NCBI GenBank assembly: GCA_964020085.1
Contig: OZ026606.1
Coordinates: forward strand, 4,782,423 to 4,846,422
Direction: 5' to 3'
From: Micromussa lordhowensis
Taxonomy: Eukaryota; Cnidaria; Anthozoa; Scleractinia; Lobophylliidae
DNA: 64,000 bases
How positions within the stretch are numbered: the stretch's first letter is position 1; every line of letters begins with the position of its first letter. This document shows positions 21,701 through 35,100 of the stretch, one piece after another. Below the pieces are notes generated by a model, which was not told the DNA's origin, did not search any database, and saw only the letters and a list, made by a program, of their open reading frames with translations. The position numbers were made by a program, and so were the translations under genes.

Positions 21701-24700
21701 TGTCTCCAAATAAACCTAAAAATCACCAAAAAATTTACAAAACGGCGCAAAACATAGATGTGTGTAATGAGTGAACAGATTCTTGATTGCTTGAAACGTA
21801 AACGAGATATTTGCATTAAGAACATAATACCAAGCCAAAATACGGCTTTCAGGTAGACCCCCGCCTTAAGAGAAGTTTTCAAGGTTTTTCAAGCTGTAGC
21901 TACTGTCAAGCTAATAGATGTGAAGAAAATCACAAATTGAACGCGTCTGTCACGATTAGATATGAAAACAGCGATTGCATGGCATTATAGGACAACAATA
22001 AGCTTAGCGCCAAAACGAGGCTTCGCCTCGTGCGAGTCTAAGAAATGCCTCCCAAAAGGGAGGCAAAGAGCATTTCACCTCTTATTTAAATTTAGTCGCA
22101 TCGAAGGGGTGTTGGAGGCTCCTCGTGCGGGTGGACCGGTGAGGGTGGGACTCTGCAGAGACTCTGCTCCCGTTAACTCTACCCCATGAGGGGGGTAGGG
22201 GGGAGCAGAGAACGAGGAGCATTTTGTTTGGATTATTTTTCGTTTTTTTTTTTCCCTTAAACAAACATGTTAAAACACGCGTTTTAACTTGTATCGATAT
22301 CAGATTAATATATCTGGCATAAAAAAACCTGGGTTTAAATGTCAGGAATATTCGAAATTGTCCTCCTTTAAGGTGGGGCTTTACCTGAATTAAAGTGAAA
22401 TTTGAGGAAGTTTAAAGAGAGATTGAAAGGGGGAGAAAAGGTTATGGAACACCACCAGACAGTTGCCCGACCCCACAATGGCACTCGGGTTGTTAGGCAA
22501 CTGTTTGGTGTGTATCTATCAATTTTTAACTTCAAACTCTAATTTTAAAACAACACCAAATCTTCAAAATTTCCTATTTCCATAAATTTTACTAATCCTT
22601 TGAGAAAAACTATCTGTCTCCAAATAAACCTAAAAATCACCAAAAAATTTACAAAACGGCGCAAAACATAGATGTGTGTAATGAGTGAACAGATTCTTGA
22701 TTGCTTGAAACGTAAACGAGATATTTGCATTAAGAACATAATACCAAGCCAAAATACGGCTTTCAGGTAGACCCCCGCCTTAAGAGAAGTTTTCAAGGTT
22801 TTTCAAGCTGTAGCTACTGTCAAGCTAATAGATGTGAAGAAAATCACAAATTGAACGCGTCTGTCACGATTAGATATGAAAACAGCGATTGCATGGCATT
22901 ATAGGACAACAATAAGCTTAGCGCCAAAACGAGGCTTCGCCTCGTGCGAGTCTAAGAAATGCCTCCCAAAAGGGAGGCAAAGAGCATTTCACCTCTTATT
23001 TAAATTTAGTCGCATCGAAGGGGTGTTGGAGGCTCCTCGTGCGGGTGGACCGGTGAGGGTGGGACTCTGCAGAGACTCTGCTCCCGTTAACTCTACCCCA
23101 TGAGGGGGGTAGGGGGGAGCAGAGAACGAGGAGCATTTTGTTTGGATTATTTTTCGTTTTTTTTTTTCCCTTAAACAAACATGTTAAAACACGCGTTTTA
23201 ACTTGTATCGATATCAGATTAATATATCTGGCATAAAAAAACCTGGGTTTAAATGTCAGGAATATTCGAAATTGTCCTCCTTTAAGGTGGGGCTTTACCT
23301 GAATTAAAGTGAAATTTGAGGAAGTTTAAAGAGAGATTGAAAGGGGGAGAAAAGGTTATGGAACACCACCAGACAGTTGCCCGACCCCACAATGGCACTC
23401 GGGTTGTTAGGCAACTGTTTGGTGTGTATCTATCAATTTTTAACTTCAAACTCTAATTTTAAAACAACACCAAATCTTCAAAATTTCCTATTTCCATAAA
23501 TTTTACTAATCCTTTGAGAAAAACTATCTGTCTCCAAATAAACCTAAAAATCACCAAAAAATTTACAAAACGGCGCAAAACATAGATGTGTGTAATGAGT
23601 GAACAGATTCTTGATTGCTTGAAACGTAAACGAGATATTTGCATTAAGAACATAATACCAAGCCAAAATACGGCTTTCAGGTAGACCCCCGCCTTAAGAG
23701 AAGTTTTCAAGGTTTTTCAAGCTGTAGCTACTGTCAAGCTAATAGATGTGAAGAAAATCACAAATTGAACGCGTCTGTCACGATTAGATATGAAAACAGC
23801 GATTGCATGGCATTATAGGACAACAATAAGCTTAGCGCCAAAACGAGGCTTCGCCTCGTGCGAGTCTAAGAAATGCCTCCCAAAAGGGAGGCAAAGAGCA
23901 TTTCACCTCTTATTTAAATTTAGTCGCATCGAAGGGGTGTTGGAGGCTCCTCGTGCGGGTGGACCGGTGAGGGTGGGACTCTGCAGAGACTCTGCTCCCG
24001 TTAACTCTACCCCATGAGGGGGGTAGGGGGGAGCAGAGAACGAGGAGCATTTTGTTTGGATTATTTTTCGTTTTTTTTTTTCCCTTAAACAAACATGTTA
24101 AAACACGCGTTTTAACTTGTATCGATATCAGATTAATATATCTGGCATAAAAAAACCTGGGTTTAAATGTCAGGAATATTCGAAATTGTCCTCCTTTAAG
24201 GTGGGGCTTTACCTGAATTAAAGTGAAATTTGAGGAAGTTTAAAGAGAGATTGAAAGGGGGAGAAAAGGTTATGGAACACCACCAGACAGTTGCCCGACC
24301 CCACAATGGCACTCGGGTTGTTAGGCAACTGTTTGGTGTGTATCTATCAATTTTTAACTTCAAACTCTAATTTTAAAACAACACCAAATCTTCAAAATTT
24401 CCTATTTCCATAAATTTTACTAATCCTTTGAGAAAAACTATCTGTCTCCAAATAAACCTAAAAATCACCAAAAAATTTACAAAACGGCGCAAAACATAGA
24501 TGTGTGTAATGAGTGAACAGATTCTTGATTGCTTGAAACGTAAACGAGATATTTGCATTAAGAACATAATACCAAGCCAAAATACGGCTTTCAGGTAGAC
24601 CCCCGCCTTAAGAGAAGTTTTCAAGGTTTTTCAAGCTGTAGCTACTGTCAAGCTAATAGATGTGAAGAAAATCACAAATTGAACGCGTCTGTCACGATTA

Positions 24701-25525
24701 GATATGAAAACAGCGATTGCATGGCATTATAGGACAACAATAAGCTTAGCGCCAAAACGAGGCTTCGCCTCGTGCGAGTCTAAGAAATGCCTCCCAAAAG
24801 GGAGGCAAAGAGCATTTCACCTCTTATTTAAATTTAGTCGCATCGAAGGGGTGTTGGAGGCTCCTCGTGCGGGTGGACCGGTGAGGGTGGGACTCTGCAG
24901 AGACTCTGCTCCCGTTAACTCTACCCCATGAGGGGGGTAGGGGGGAGCAGAGAACGAGGAGCATTTTGTTTGGATTATTTTTCGTTTTTTTTTTTCCCTT
25001 AAACAAACATGTTAAAACACGCGTTTTAACTTGTATCGATATCAGATTAATATATCTGGCATAAAAAAACCTGGGTTTAAATGTCAGGAATATTCGAAAT
25101 TGTCCTCCTTTAAGGTGGGGCTTTACCTGAATTAAAGTGAAATTTGAGGAAGTTTAAAGAGAGATTGAAAGGGGGAGAAAAGGTTATGGAACACCACCAG
25201 ACAGTTGCCCGACCCCACAATGGCACTCGGGTTGTTAGGCAACTGTTTGGTGTGTATCTATCAATTTTTAACTTCAAACTCTAATTTTAAAACAACACCA
25301 AATCTTCAAAATTTCCTATTTCCATAAATTTTACTAATCCTTTGAGAAAAACTATCTGTCTCCAAATAAACCTAAAAATCACCAAAAAATTTACAAAACG
25401 GCGCAAAACATAGATGTGTGTAATGAGTGAACAGATTCTTGATTGCTTGAAACGTAAACGAGATATTTGCATTAAGAACATAATACCAAGCCAAAATACG
25501 GCTTTCAGGTAGACCCCCGCCTTAA

Positions 25526-25587
25526 GTGGAACTGTGAACGAAACGAGCAAAGCGAAGCAAGCCAAACGACCCTGTCAAGTCTCCCGT

Positions 25588-25618
<31 letters not shown>

Positions 25619-27500
25619 TATGCGCGCGTTCAACAATGGAATAAAAATACGAGAAAATGGAGGGCTGTGAACAGTCTGCTACGATACAAACAAATGTCAA
25701 AGTCATAAGTTTGTTAGTGAACGACTATTTCAGTCAAAAAGCGAATCGTTGCTGACGTCATGTTTAAGTCTTTGGGCAAAGAAGGCATCACGCTATACAA
25801 GATTTGACTACAAACAATTAAAGCATTTTTGGCTCTTTGGGTGTAATATTCGAGGAGAAATTGAAAAAAAAAATGTAAAATGTCTCAATGGCAAAAGCGC
25901 TAATGAGCTCACGCATTCTTTGTAAAATTTGAGTTTTTAACCTGCGTCGCAGAAAAAGAATTCAATACGTCAGGCTCAGATTCCTTGGGACAGTTAGTTG
26001 TGCTGTGCACTTTCAATACTCAGCGTTTTCTTTTTCGCAAAGTCTAATTAATTGTCTGTGGGAACTAGTTGTAGAGTTGTGTCCATCAGCAATGTTGGAC
26101 TGCATGACCCAGGCACTAGCTTGCGTCCTTGTTGCTCTTTTATCACGCACATCCAGATATCTGGGAATCTTTATCACTGGTTCGCTCTTTATACATGTAT
26201 AGAAAATCTGTGCGCGGTGTTTTTTTCGGTCTGGCCTCTAAAGAGAGTCATCATAGTTCTCGTAGCAGGTTGTTCATTACAACCTTTTCTTGTTCATAAT
26301 TGTTTTGACAAATCGAACTACACGTCGTTGGACAGCGCCAAGCACTTGGCAAACTAAAAGTTACTTCACTGCAGAGTCTCGGCTTCATTACAGTGTCTTT
26401 TCATCAACTGAAAACACCGCTTTCGAGTTATTTTAGTACGTTCATAAAAATCTGATTGACTAAACGTTAATCCAACACAAATTTAGCGCACCTGGAGCTG
26501 AAGAACAACATCTGGGAATTCCGAATATTGCAGTGCTTACCTACCTGAGTAATTTGTCACAACAAGACTTAGAACAGAGCGCACCTTGTTGCAGTCCTGA
26601 GCCATTTCTTTTAAACCACTGCCCAGCCTCCGTTAACTGGTGAAAAATAATAATTATTAACAATATTATTTTAGCAGCTTGCCAAGCCTTTTTATTGACC
26701 TGTGAGAGCCTTGTCTTGAAGTTTGGACTCTGCCTAAATCACGATGCTAGAACCACGTGTGACTGTACTCTTACTCGCATTTAAAGAGTACCTACTAGAT
26801 GCAGTCCACTACTTGCGCACTAGAACTGACATTTCGAACCTCGAAAGATGTAAGCGATTTCGTAGAACCAACCAAACATACGCACAAAAACAAAGGCTAC
26901 ACTTGAATACAATAGCAAATTACAATGTAAACCTTTTCGTTCCTTGGTATTTTAGTGTTTGTTTCGAAAACAAAAGAAACTTAGAAAAAAGAAAAAGGAA
27001 GCGAATACGCAAGAGATGCTTAAAAAACAGACTGAAGAGAAATTGAAAATAAAAGTCAAGTTGCTCATTTTCTTTGCTTGTTTTTTTTCTTTATTCTCAC
27101 AAAGTAAATTCGCCACCAAATTCCAAGTTGAATTTTATTTTTCATTTTTAAGCATGCGACATTTGTTGTGAAAAAAGTGACATGTTAAAACAAAAGATGA
27201 CATCAAACTAAGTCCTGATTGTTGTGGATTAAAATATGTATGGAACGCTTTTGGAGGTCAGCGATAAAATCCTAACACGCTCAAAATCTTGGCGTTAAAC
27301 TGTGTTAATGATAGCGATAGTAACGGGATATCGTGATGCCAAAAAAAAAACCACCGTTTTTGCGCTTGCTAGGCTCGTCGTTCATAAACAAAAGGTTTGT
27401 TTCAAAACTTTAAAAGCTGATTTAAATTTTAAGCTTCCATAAATTGAAACATTCGGATTTCTAACCATTACTGTACAGTAGTTAGTTACGCGCGAGTTGG
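25526..27500. other. Gene-poor DNA, nothing recognised
   Basis: Frames of up to 100 codons occur (for example a Lys/Arg-rich one at 26744-27046), none with domains I recognise or convincing splice sites. Confidence 0.5.
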
Positions 27501-27504
27501 CTTG

Positions 27505-27519
27505 GGGGGGGGGGGGGTG
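27505..27519 (+). repeat. Poly-G tract
   Basis: An uninterrupted run of about 14 G residues next to a small inverted-repeat element. Confidence 0.9.
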
Positions 27520-27537
27520 GGGCTAGCCGTTTAGTTT

Positions 27538-27655
27538 TGGTGAGTAATACATCAAACACGAAAGACAGTGTTTGACCACATTTCCAAACACCAAGAAGAG
27601 AGTTGTTTGGAAATAGGGTCAAACACGGTCTTTCGTGTTTGATATATCTTCTCAA
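27538..27655. mobile_element. ~118-bp hairpin MITE
   Basis: The left arm TACATCAAACACGAAAGAC, continuing to TTTCCAAACA, is matched by the complement at 27604-27650. The two arms are about 50 bp each with a short loop, so nearly the whole element folds back. No coding frame. Confidence 0.7.
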
Positions 27656-28278
27656 TCGAAACTGTAAACCAAGAGAAAACGGAGAGATAAAATCGTAAAA
27701 AGATCAGATATCCAAACGCAGTCATGGTCATGAACTTGATGAATTATTAATGAGTTTGAGAAATCGTTATTACTGCAGTTGATAGCAACATTCCAACTTC
27801 GTGCTTTTCTAGCAATATATCAAGTTTTGCAGGAGCATTTGCCAGCATGCGAGCAGTACGTTTATTTTTGCGAGTACAGATGGCGAGCAGCGAGCACTTC
27901 GTAAATTTTCCTCTGAAATATCTCTTTTATTAAAGGGAAATGTTGTTTTGCGCTAAGTAATTTGATTGAAACCTCCAAGCTAGAGGCAACATGTTAGGAT
28001 TGTATCGCGGCTCAGCAAATCTCAGCCGCTTACAGCCAGTATGCTTTGTTTGAGGCGTCGCGTAGCTTCACGTGAGTCATTGGAAGTGTATAACAAAAAA
28101 GTTATTGGAAGTGTATTACCCCCTGACAGCATGATTTCTTTCCTTGCAAGTTTTCGAGTCAACAAGCACGCAACTTTTGCGATAAACAAATTTTGAGGTT
28201 TGTCGGCATTTTACTGCGTGATCTCGCGCGCGACTTTCGCGCAAGCTAAGGAATTCACGTAAGCCAAGCCTCGGGACA

Positions 28279-28393
28279 TTATAGCGGAGCTCCGGCGGCC
28301 GAAGGCCGCCAAGCGGAGCCCCATACCCATATTATAGCGGATCGGAGCTCCGGCGGCCGAAGGCCGCCAAGCGGAGCCCCATACCCATATTAG
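28279..28393. repeat. ~57-bp tandem duplication, palindromic
   Basis: Two copies of a GC-rich segment with the internal palindrome GGCGGCCGAAGGCCGCC, each followed by CATACCCATATTA. The second copy has three extra bases (ATC). Confidence 0.85.
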
Positions 28394-28467
28394 GAAACTG
28401 AAGGGAACCCATGAACTGATTTTCTCATGTGTATCATGGCTAGCGGTATTGCTCGTGGGCGCGTACG

Positions 28468-28468
28468 C

Positions 28469-28498
<30 letters not shown>
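28468..28498 (+). repeat. (ACG)n microsatellite
   Basis: About ten ACG/CGA triplets with CpG in each unit, about 650 bp upstream of the CEP72 start codon. Confidence 0.95.
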
Positions 28499-28500
<2 letters not shown>

Positions 28501-28669
28501 GGTGGAGTCGCGCAACATGGCGGCCACAATTGACACGTAAACCAAAACGAGGCTTCAGTTTTCGCGGGCTTTCCTTGTAGGTTGACAGAGCACATGTACC
28601 CTTGGTTTAAAGCGTCCTTTGGACATCCATGTTGCAGTCAATTGACACCTGTCAAAACAAGGAATCCGC

Positions 28670-29155
28670 TGACCAGTATCACGTGACCATATCGCGGGCT
28701 CAAGTTCAGGGCTCATCGAGGTCACGTGTTTTTTTAAAGTTGACCGCTGCCCAAGTGCTGCTTTTTTCGATTAGATCGCGGGCTCATGTCAGGATTAACT
28801 TGCTGTAAACAGCGTAGGGTTGGTAGGAAGCCGGTTAACGCTAACCCAGGATTAAAATTTAACCGAATTATAACCTTTTCTTTTGTACAAAGTTTTTTCA
28901 CTGCTTTTGTTTTGCGTATTTTGCTTTCATTAAAATTCAAAACACAAAACCAATATACAGAAAATCTCACCGCAAAGTTACAAAACTCAAATCAAAATTC
29001 TACTTTATCCTCGGCTAGTTTGATCGGGCTCTGAACAACCCGGCCCAGGAGCTACGCTTTTAGGCTGGCCTAAATCTATATATTACTTGTTCTTACACTA
29101 AGTAGTAGTCGGCAACTAGATTTGTGGGAGTCTGGAACCCACAATTTTTCAAAAA
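28670..29155 (+). promoter_or_regulatory. Probable CEP72 5' flank and leader
   Basis: The stretch before the start codon carries two CACGTG E-box palindromes (near 28680 and 28724). A TATA-like element is not evident. The transcription start cannot be placed from sequence alone. Confidence 0.35.
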
Positions 29156-32100
29156 ATGGCGCTCAGAATTACAGAGCAGTGGGTCAGAGAACGAGTCAAG
29201 TTAAATCATGATAATTTAGGTATGATTTCTTTCGTAATGCTCAGTTTGCTCCACAAAGTTACCACCTTTCGTTGGTAAACTCATGCATTACCAGTAGTAG
29301 CTTTACCAGTAATCTTGTAGTGCAGTTACTCGTGCATTCCAACGGAGTTGAGCATGTTCTTTGTTTGTACTGTACAATTTGTCTGTTTATCGTGTAATCC
29401 ACGGTTACAGGTACCTCAATTATTATGTTTTACTTAACCTTTGACTTACATTTCGAATTCAGAATTAATCATAACTATCCCAACTTTGATGAGACTAATA
29501 GCGCGGCTAGAATGTGAGCTTAAAGTTAGTTAACTTGTAGCAGCTAATGGCTGAGCGTAACGTATATTATAATATCTTTATCTCTCGAAAACATTATCGT
29601 AGCTTTTACATTTTTTCGATTATCATTAATCTTAAACATTTCGCATTAAAATCAGTGCATGAGATAGGTACCTGCAAACTTGCAATTCTTTTGCTTGTCA
29701 GCTGCTGTTATTGTTTTGGGGATAAGGTCATTGTTTCTGTGCTTTGTTCTATTGTCCTTTGAAAGGACAAGCCATTCGTGTGAGAACTTATGAGAGCTTC
29801 TACCCTACCATCAATATCATGCTATAACATTTGAAGCTGTTTTAATTTTTGCTGTTTTCGTTCATGTGATTTGTTTCCTTTTGCATTCCTACACACTGCC
29901 CATATCTAGATGATGTAAAGTCTCTTTCATTACCTGGTACTTATAATGAGAAGATTTCATCTCTGGGCACCTCCCTGAATGGATTCACTCGTCTCAAGTC
30001 CTTGGATCTGTCACGCAATGCTCTCATATCAACCGAGGTAATCCTACATGTATGTTCCATTTTAAGACCCTCATGAATTTCTCATACACAAGAGCAATAG
30101 GCCATGTTCAATATATCAATATTCTAAATTAAATTAAATTGTAAATATTTTAAGTTTCTTTTGTCTCACAATTCCCAAAAGAGACTTGGATACAAAGAAA
30201 ACACCACCAAATATAGAAATTTGTCCTGAATTGAAAGCCTCAGAGCCACGTTAGAATACTGATATATTGAACATGGCCTATTAAAAGCTAACTCCAAAGA
30301 TTACTGCCTTTCATCTTTTTTTTTTCAAGAGTCACAGGGGTTTCATTAACGTTTTCAGCAGGAGGGCAACTGGTTTTCACTGGCAAGCAAAACTTTGTGA
30401 ACTAAACATCTTAATAAGAGAAACTTTCCTCCCGATGGTAAAATCAGCCTGAGCACAGTTGGTGAATTTGCCCGGTGCATGAAACCCCTAGAATCAAGAA
30501 ACATAAATTTCCAATCCCATTGTCAAATAGTACAATTGAAAATGGTTTTGTGGCCATTCCCTTCTCCTCTCAACTAGAGTAAGGGAAGGTACGTTTTTTA
30601 TTGGGGGGGGGGGGGGGGTGGGCCGGGGCTTTGGAGGGGAGGGTCATTAGTAAATATTTTAGAAATTGGGGAGGGTCAAACCTTTTTGATACGCAGCCGG
30701 GGGAGGGTCATAGTTCTCTTTGGCAAGGAAAATATAACTCCATGTCGGTTAGTTGACTTCTATTTACTAAAAAACACGCGAAGTGTATAAAAACCTAAAA
30801 CTTGTATATACAAGCAAAGCTATCAGTTAAAATTAATTTCAGTTATTTCATACAGATGTCGAAATATTCTGTCAAAAAACTATGTTGTCCCAACTAAGAT
30901 AATTGTCTCTCTCGACCCGTGCCCGCTTTCGTCCATATTTTGACGTCGGTAATGTTTCCACGCAGGGTTCTGGTATAAAATCAGTCTCCGGCGACGATTC
31001 GTTACTTGAGCTACTTGGGCTTGAACCGACAACTCGATCTACTACATCACTTTGCAAGTCGGTTTCCACCTCGGAAAGTGATGAGGTCACTTGTTGCTGT
31101 ACATTTCTGACTGGGGGTTGCCGATGTTGTTGACGCTCCATTGAATTGTACAGCAAGCTGCCAATGTGCGCTTTAATGATTGCGACCTTTTCAGCTTTCT
31201 TCCCTTTGAAGGCGATCTTGTGATGGGAAAAGTACAAGGATAGCTCGTCCACCCTCAAGGACGCCAGCTTATCGGAGTTGTACAGTCCAACCCAGTCAAT
31301 GTCATTGTACTCCCGGTTCAGCCGTTCCGTTCGCTCCCTTTCAGTCTCCTCTTTCTTCTTCTCCTTGCGCATTTTTATCTGGGAAAGGTGCTCAACATAT
31401 TCTGCTACAAGCTTTTCGGGGACAATGTATTTTTCTGAAAACCTTCGAATTGCCTCACTGTCCCCACTGACTAGTTCACTCTCCTCAAACAATCTCTTGA
31501 TCTGAGCTCGAGGCTGGAAGTCGTCCGGCTCATGGCCATTGGTAGGGGTTGCACTCCAAGAGAGATAATGGAAGTTTGGAAGCTTACCATAGTCGGGATA
31601 TGGTCGTCGAGTTGGAAGGTGGGGGCTGGTAATCTCATCCTTCTCGCAGAATTTACATGGTTGGCCATTTTTCTCTTTACACGCCATTCGCCTATACTCC
31701 ATATAAAGCTCACCTTTCTCACAATGGAGGCTCTCAAATTGTTCTAGCTTGGAAAAATACCCATGCCCCGGTGACTCCAAGATACTCTTTCAAATACTCA
31801 TGGTTGTAGAAAAATTGATTTTCTGGTCGGTCGACCAAAAATGCTGAAATATATCCCCGTGGCGCTGGGGAGTCGTCAATTCAAAGACACACTTCCTCAG
31901 CAACAGCCCACGCATTTTTTCCATGACTTTACTGCTGTGCGCGTCTAGCTCTGACGTTGAAAGGGACTTAACTTCCTCTTCAGAAAGTCCATGTAAAGTC
32001 TCGTATATCTGCCATTTAAGACTGCCTCCATCACAGAGAGCATCGCCTATACATGCATTGAGCCGCTCTGCTTCATTCTGTCCCGAGTCTTCTCTTGCCC

Positions 32101-35100
32101 GGTGAATTCGCAAGACCTTTTCATTGCCATACACTCTTGCTTTCTCTAGAATTCGTATTCTGGACTCTGCACTGGACACGCCTACTCCTGGACCAGCATC
32201 AGTTAGCTCTAGTAAGCGTGGATACACAGGTGGCAGTCTGAGGCAAGCGATTCTTCTCAAGATCTCATTACACTGTTCGAATACTGGATTCAGTACCCTC
32301 TGCAACTGTTCACCAGTTACATGTTTCATATCTAATTCTGACTTACTGATACAATCTAGGAGGCAATTAGCAGCATTCGCTATGTTGTCTCCAATCTCCT
32401 TCTCAGAGTCTTCAATGTTCTGATTTTCTTCCCAACGTTCCCTTGCACTTGTAAGCTGGTACTCTAAAGAATGCAAGCGCAACTGTTCGTATTTCCTGTA
32501 AGGGCATTTGTCAGCTCCAGTCACAGACAGAATATCAATCTCTGTTGTCGAATCCATGTAATAGAATGTACAGTCATGCACTCGAGCACATAAGCCACGA
32601 AATTCCTCCGAGTATTTCTGGTATCTATGCAACTCTTCTGGTTCGTGGATACCTGGCTTCTCCCACCTAAGACGCATACTGTTGGATGCCCAAGTTGATG
32701 CATGAGTAGGAACGTAAGCTTTAGGTTCAACAACCACAATACTGTCATCCGTTTTGGTGACCAGTGTAACCTCTTCTTCAACCACTTCTGCCTCTTTGCG
32801 AATAAACCTAAACGCAGATGGGGTAACATACACTGATGCCTCGGGAAAATCATGTACTGGCAAGGATCTAGCTCTGGTCTCATCTGACGGCTGCAGAATA
32901 GTTTGCTGCCGGGCTCCTTTAGCTCCCTCGGATGTTTCTGGACGCAAGTATGCCTTATCGTCCATGCTGATACAGAGGCTCCCATTGGCATTTCCGCCTG
33001 AAAAAATCTCTTCCTTAGCCAGCTGCACTTGCTTTCTCTGATGGTGAGTGCACTCATTTCCACGATCTTCAGTCTTGGGTGGTTTTTTGCTACACCATAA
33101 TCCTTTGCCTAGGTGACGCTTTGCTTGCTGTGACCTCTTATTAGTTGCTCTGGCTCTAGTGGTAATGCTTGAAACTGACTTCAAAAGTCTCTTCCCTTGC
33201 TTCAATCGACGGTAATTGGCAATATTTAGAAGATCTCTGCATTTAACTCTGTGATGCGTATAAAGAACAGATTCATGCCTTCTTCCGTGAATGGTCGCTT
33301 TGTCTTCAATGCACTTCACTAGCCATTCCTCATCTTCTGAGTCAAGTTCTTGTTTCCGTCCTGCACCCAATCTTCGTTTTGTGATTCTCTGCTCAGCAAC
33401 AAGACGACGAGCAGTCCTCTTGGCAGCTTGGTTGAATCGTTGCTCATCCTGTTTGCTTCGACGCTCCAATGTTTCCACAGTTTTTTCCAATGATTCTTTC
33501 GCCAATCTTTCGCTCCAATTTGACTTTCTTTTCCTTGAGCCTCAGTTCTACCATGTCTCTGGCCGTGACATTACTATTTTCCCAGGCACAAAATCGTTCC
33601 TTCAGTTCTCTTAACAGTTTTACTACTCTGTCAGGTTTAAAGCCAAGGTCATATATTTCTTGGCGAGACTTTCCACACCAGAAGTTTAGCAACCCACCGA
33701 TCATACTCTGATTCCATACTTGCAAGAGCTCTGGATAAATTTTCAGCGGAAAGACAAGACTCTGCGGGTTCTGAATCCTCTGCTTCCCTTCCATGCAGAA
33801 CTTCCAGAAATTGACAAATATCGAGTTTGGCGTGATTTAAAATGACGAATCGGCCAGATTTATACGAACATATGATGACACCCAGGCCAGTGTCCTTGTC
33901 AAGGAGTTCATCACGAAATTCGTGTTTTGACATGTGGATTGCATAAGAGCAGAATATTTCATAGGCCCTGTAATGAAATATACAAAACCCGCCATTAAAT
34001 TTGAATTTTATGTTCTATGCCGTACTCGGGTCACTGGGCCATAGCCGGACTGAAAATCTAGACGGGCAAAAAGAAAAACAATAAAAAAAATTTTCTATTA
34101 AAATTTTAATCAAAACATGCTAATAAATTTACTTCCGGTTCAAAATTTTAATACCCGAAAATTTAGAGCTGGCTATGGCCCTGCAGCTGTGCACTGGAAA
34201 AGACCATTCATTTAATACATTTTGAAAAAGAAAATAGAATATAGACTAAAATAAACACTGCAAAATAAGTTTGCATAGCTCTCGAAAAATATCAGTGTTT
34301 CCCTTTCTTGGAAACATAACTGTAACTGTATTGTCCAGTTTGTGTACAATGTAACTCAGCAATATCGCCTTGATTCAAGGCGATATTCATATTGTGCATA
34401 GTAGGTCAATTAATTGAAACCATGAGAAAGATAGCAAAAACATTAGAAAACAAAGAATTCACCTCTCAAACGACATAATTCCACTTGGCAGCCCACTGCC
34501 GTCATTCGGAGCAAGCAGGTCTTCTAAAATAGCACGAAGTCCTGTCAACTTCTGGCGTCTCCTTTCGCTTTTAGTCCGCGTGAGAAGGTCATTTATCAGG
34601 CTTAAACTATCGGAGCCTGAAAGAGGTTGGAGGGACTTAAGTGTTGTGTCATTAACCTTTGACTTAGATCTCTTCTCCTTCCTTTTCCCTTTGTAACTCA
34701 TCCGTTGCAGGCTTTCGTCATGATCCGTGCTGCACTGATTTACGCACGATGCCTCGGAATTTCCATCTGTGTTAGAGTCATATTCCAAATTCTCAGAGTC
34801 TTTGGCCGAGTCCATTATTTGAAATGCAGCATTGAATGGACTCTGTCGATCACGTACGTAGCAACTTTCATTACTAAACTACCGGGAATTTCAGACCGCG
34901 GGACGCTGTCAAAACACACAAGAAACCAACAAACAACAGACTGATGGTAAATGTCATGCACCGAAATGGCAACACGCTACATTCCACTCTGCCATTATTT
35001 TAACGTGGTAAGTGTGTGGATTAGGGCTTGATAAAAAAATGCTTCTTTTTACAACTGTTACTATTTAAGTTTTTATACAGGATTGATTGCGTTTTCACAA

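Larger units (their letters stand above)
17798..25525. repeat. 914-bp satellite array, MITE plus spacer
   Basis: Eight full 914-bp periods plus a terminal 416-bp piece. Each unit is a 416-bp MITE with TTAA at both ends (first copy 17798-18213) and a 498-bp spacer (18214-18711). The array begins and ends exactly at MITE ends, so it is nine MITEs and eight spacers. By eye all units look identical, including the poly-T run, implying very recent amplification or strong homogenisation. Short frames of 60, 75 and 83 codons recur in each unit but lie on both strands and overlap. Confidence 0.97.

Noticed and set aside
17798..25525. rDNA, histone or snRNA gene cluster
   Set aside because: No rRNA, histone or snRNA sequence is recognisable in the 914-bp unit.
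17975..25565. Recurrent 83-, 75- and 60-codon frames as a multicopy gene family
   Set aside because: Frames lie on both strands, overlap, and one crosses MITE DNA. Identity follows from the satellite itself. No domain, leader or splice signal.
26744..27171. Lys/Arg-rich open frames as a small gene
   Set aside because: A-rich sequence produces basic codons by chance; there is no conserved pattern or splice context.
31790..33505. 571-codon frame as a host gene nested in the CEP72 intron
   Set aside because: It lies inside terminal inverted repeats with a TAA target duplication and continues on both sides across frame changes, so it belongs to the transposon.
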